Assembly: GCF_030264295.1 (NCBI RefSeq) | Contig: NZ_CP127173.1 | Coordinates: forward strand, 1,867,501 to 1,931,500 | Length of the DNA stretch: 64,000 bases | Source of the DNA: Amycolatopsis nalaikhensis | Lineage (GTDB): Bacteria > Actinomycetota > Actinomycetes > Mycobacteriales > Pseudonocardiaceae | Direction: 5' to 3' | Part shown: piece by piece, positions 62,201-64,000 of the stretch | How the letters are laid out: each line of letters opens with the position of its first letter | How positions within the stretch are numbered: position 1 is the stretch's first letter | Notes under the pieces: generated by a model | What the model saw: only the letters and a program-made list of their open reading frames with translations | Told to the model about the DNA's origin: nothing | Database searches by the model: none | Position numbers and translations under genes: made by a program

Positions 62201-64000
62201 TCAGTGCACGACGTCGTCCACCGAGGGCGACTCGTTGCGGGACAGGTTGATGCCGAGGTTCGCCGCGGCGCGCTCGAGGTCCTCGTCGTCGGAGTCGCGC
62301 ATCTCGATCGCCGCGCCGTCGCTGGAGAGCACCTCGACGTTGAGGCACAGCGACTGGAGCCTCCTCGAGGAGCACCTTGAACGACTCCGGGATGCCCGGC
62401 TCGGGGATGTTCTCCCCCTTGACGATCGCCTCGTACACCTTGACGCGGCCGACCACGTCGTCCGACTTGATCGTCAGCAGCTCCTGCAGCGTGTAGGCGG
62501 CGCCGTACGCCTGCATCGCCCAGCACTCCATCTCACCGAAGCGCTGGCCACCGAACTGCGCCTTACCACCCAGCGGCTGCTGCGTGATCATCGAGTACGG
62601 GCCGGTGGAGCGGGCGTGGATCTTGTCGTCGACCAGGTGGTGCAGCTTCAGGATGTACATGTAGCCGACCGAGACCGGGTACGGGTACGGCTCGCCGGAG
62701 CGGCCGTCGAACAGCGTGGCCTTGCCGTTCTCCTTGACCATGCGCTCGCCGTCGCGGTTCGGCTTGGTCGCCCCGAGCAGCCCGGTGAGCTCCTCTTCCT
62801 TCGCGCCGTCGAACACCGGGGTGGCGGTGTTCGTGCCGGGCGCGACGTCGTAGAGCTCCGGCGAAAGGTTCTTCGCCCAGTCCGGGTTGCCCTCGATCGT
62901 CCAGCCCTGCGACGCCAGCCAGCCCAGGTGCAGCTCGAGGATCTGGCCGATGTTCATCCGTCGCGGCACACCGTGGGTGTTCAGGATGATGTCGACCGGG
63001 GTGCCGTCCTCCATGAACGGCATGTCCTCGACCGGCAGGATCTTGCCGATGACACCCTTGTTCCCGTGCCGGCCGGCGAGCTTGTCGCCCGGCTGGATCT
63101 TGCGCTTCTGGGCCACGTAGACGCGGACCAGCTCGTTGACGCCCGGGGGCAGCTCGTCGTCGTCCTCGCGCGAGAACACGCGGATGCCGATGACCTTGCC
63201 GGTCTCGCCGTGCGGCACCTTCAGGGAGGTGTCGCGGACCTCGCGGGCCTTCTCGCCGAAGATCGCGCGGAGCAGGCGCTCCTCCGGGGTCAGCTCGGTC
63301 TCGCCCTTCGGCGTGACCTTGCCGACCAGGATGTCGCCGTCGCGGACCTCGGCACCGATGCGGATGATGCCGCGCTCGTCGAGGTCGGCCAGCACCTCCT
63401 CGGAGACGTTCGGGATGTCCCGGGTGATCTCCTCGGCGCCCAGCTTCGTGTCGCGGGCGTCGATCTCGTGCTCCTCGATGTGGATCGACGTCAGCACGTC
63501 GTCCTGCACCAGGCGCTCGGAGAGGATGATCGCGTCCTCGTAGTTGTGGCCCTCCCACGGCATGACCGCGACGAGCAGGTTCTTGCCGAGCGCCATCTCA
63601 CCGTTCTCGGTGGACGGGCCGTCGGCGATGACCTGCCCCTGCTCGACCCGGTCGCCCTCGTTGACGATCGGGCGGTGGTTGAAGCAGGTGCCGTGGTTCG
63701 AGCGACGGAACTTGTACAGCCCGTAGCTCTTCCGCGTGCCGTCGTCGTGCATGATCGTGATCAGGTCCGCCGAGAGCTCCTCGACGACACCGGCCTGCTC
63801 GGCGACGAGCACGTCACCGGCGTCGACCGCGGCGCGCAGCTCCACACCCGTGCCCACGTACGGGGCCTGGTTGCGCAGCAGCGGCACGGCCTGGCGCTGC
63901 ATGTTCGCGCCCATCAGCGCGCGGTTCGCGTCGTCGTGCTCGAGGAACGGGATCATCGCCGTCGCGACCGAGACCATCTGCCGCGGCGAGACGTCCATGT
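62201..64000 (-). CDS. rpoB: RNA polymerase beta subunit, C-terminal ~600 residues, with apparent frameshift
   Basis: The window contains the 3' part of rpoB; the gene begins beyond 64000, so the rifampicin region is not visible. Conserved sequence includes [41 protein letters not shown] and [40 protein letters not shown]. Near 62361 the frame shifts. Removing one extra C (plus strand GAGCCTCCTC to GAGCTCCTC) restores [52 protein letters not shown], the correct RpoB end, with stop at 62201-62203. As rpoB is essential, a sequencing error is near certain. Confidence 0.95.

Overview
The window is high-GC actinobacterial chromosome. I infer Pseudonocardiaceae, most likely Amycolatopsis or a close relative. 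The grounds are codons ending almost always in G or C, a type VII secretion (ESX-4-type) locus embedded between ribosomal genes as in mycobacteria, WXG100 proteins, and short dispersed palindromes I associate with Amycolatopsis. No database was consulted. Nearly all of the window is core chromosome; I see no insertion sequence, prophage, CRISPR array, tRNA or rRNA.

Layout. 1-1000: two coupled genes of type VII substrate style, the first cut by the window edge. 1143-3912: a fatty acyl-AMP ligase with its own acyl carrier protein, divergent from a shortened cytochrome P450-like gene. 3958-6433: glmM, rpsI, rplM. 6696-8311: a lipoprotein and a DUF4333-type membrane protein. 8466-24987: the ESX-4-type locus (esxT-like, esxU-like, an Hsp70/type VII fusion, eccC, eccD, mycP, two substrate-like genes, eccB, eccE and a coupled partner). 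25046-30000: truA, rplQ, rpoA, rpsD, rpsK, an extra small ORF, rpsM, rpmJ, infA. 30224-32903: map, adk, secY. 33178-34939: a LysE-type transporter and a Pro-rich membrane protein separating secY from the rest of the spc operon. 35012-44633: the spc and S10 operons, rplO back to rpsJ. 45029-49361: tuf, fusA, rpsG, rpsL. 49857-52882: a likely 51-residue ORF and a second type VII-style cassette (YbaB-like, EspC-like, large WxG protein, membrane protein). 52863-58035: accessory genes (small membrane protein, GNAT, MFS exporter with Lrp regulator, secreted VanX-like dipeptidase, LAxTG surface protein). 58200-64000: rpoC and the 3' part of rpoB.

How it works together. Most of the minus strand is transcription and translation machinery in tight operons with 1- or 4-base overlaps. 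The ESX genes have the membrane components (EccB, EccC, EccD, EccE), the mycosin protease and a WXG100 pair, so the locus looks complete. Its gene neighbours (glmM, rpsI, rplM on one side; truA, rplQ, rpoA on the other) match mycobacterial ESX-4, but it carries eccE and an Hsp70 fused to the Rv3446c-type domain.

Data quality. Three genes, including the essential rpoB, carry single-base frameshifts. Because rpoB cannot be broken, sequencing or assembly errors are the likeliest explanation, and other small anomalies such as the truA start should be read with that in mind.
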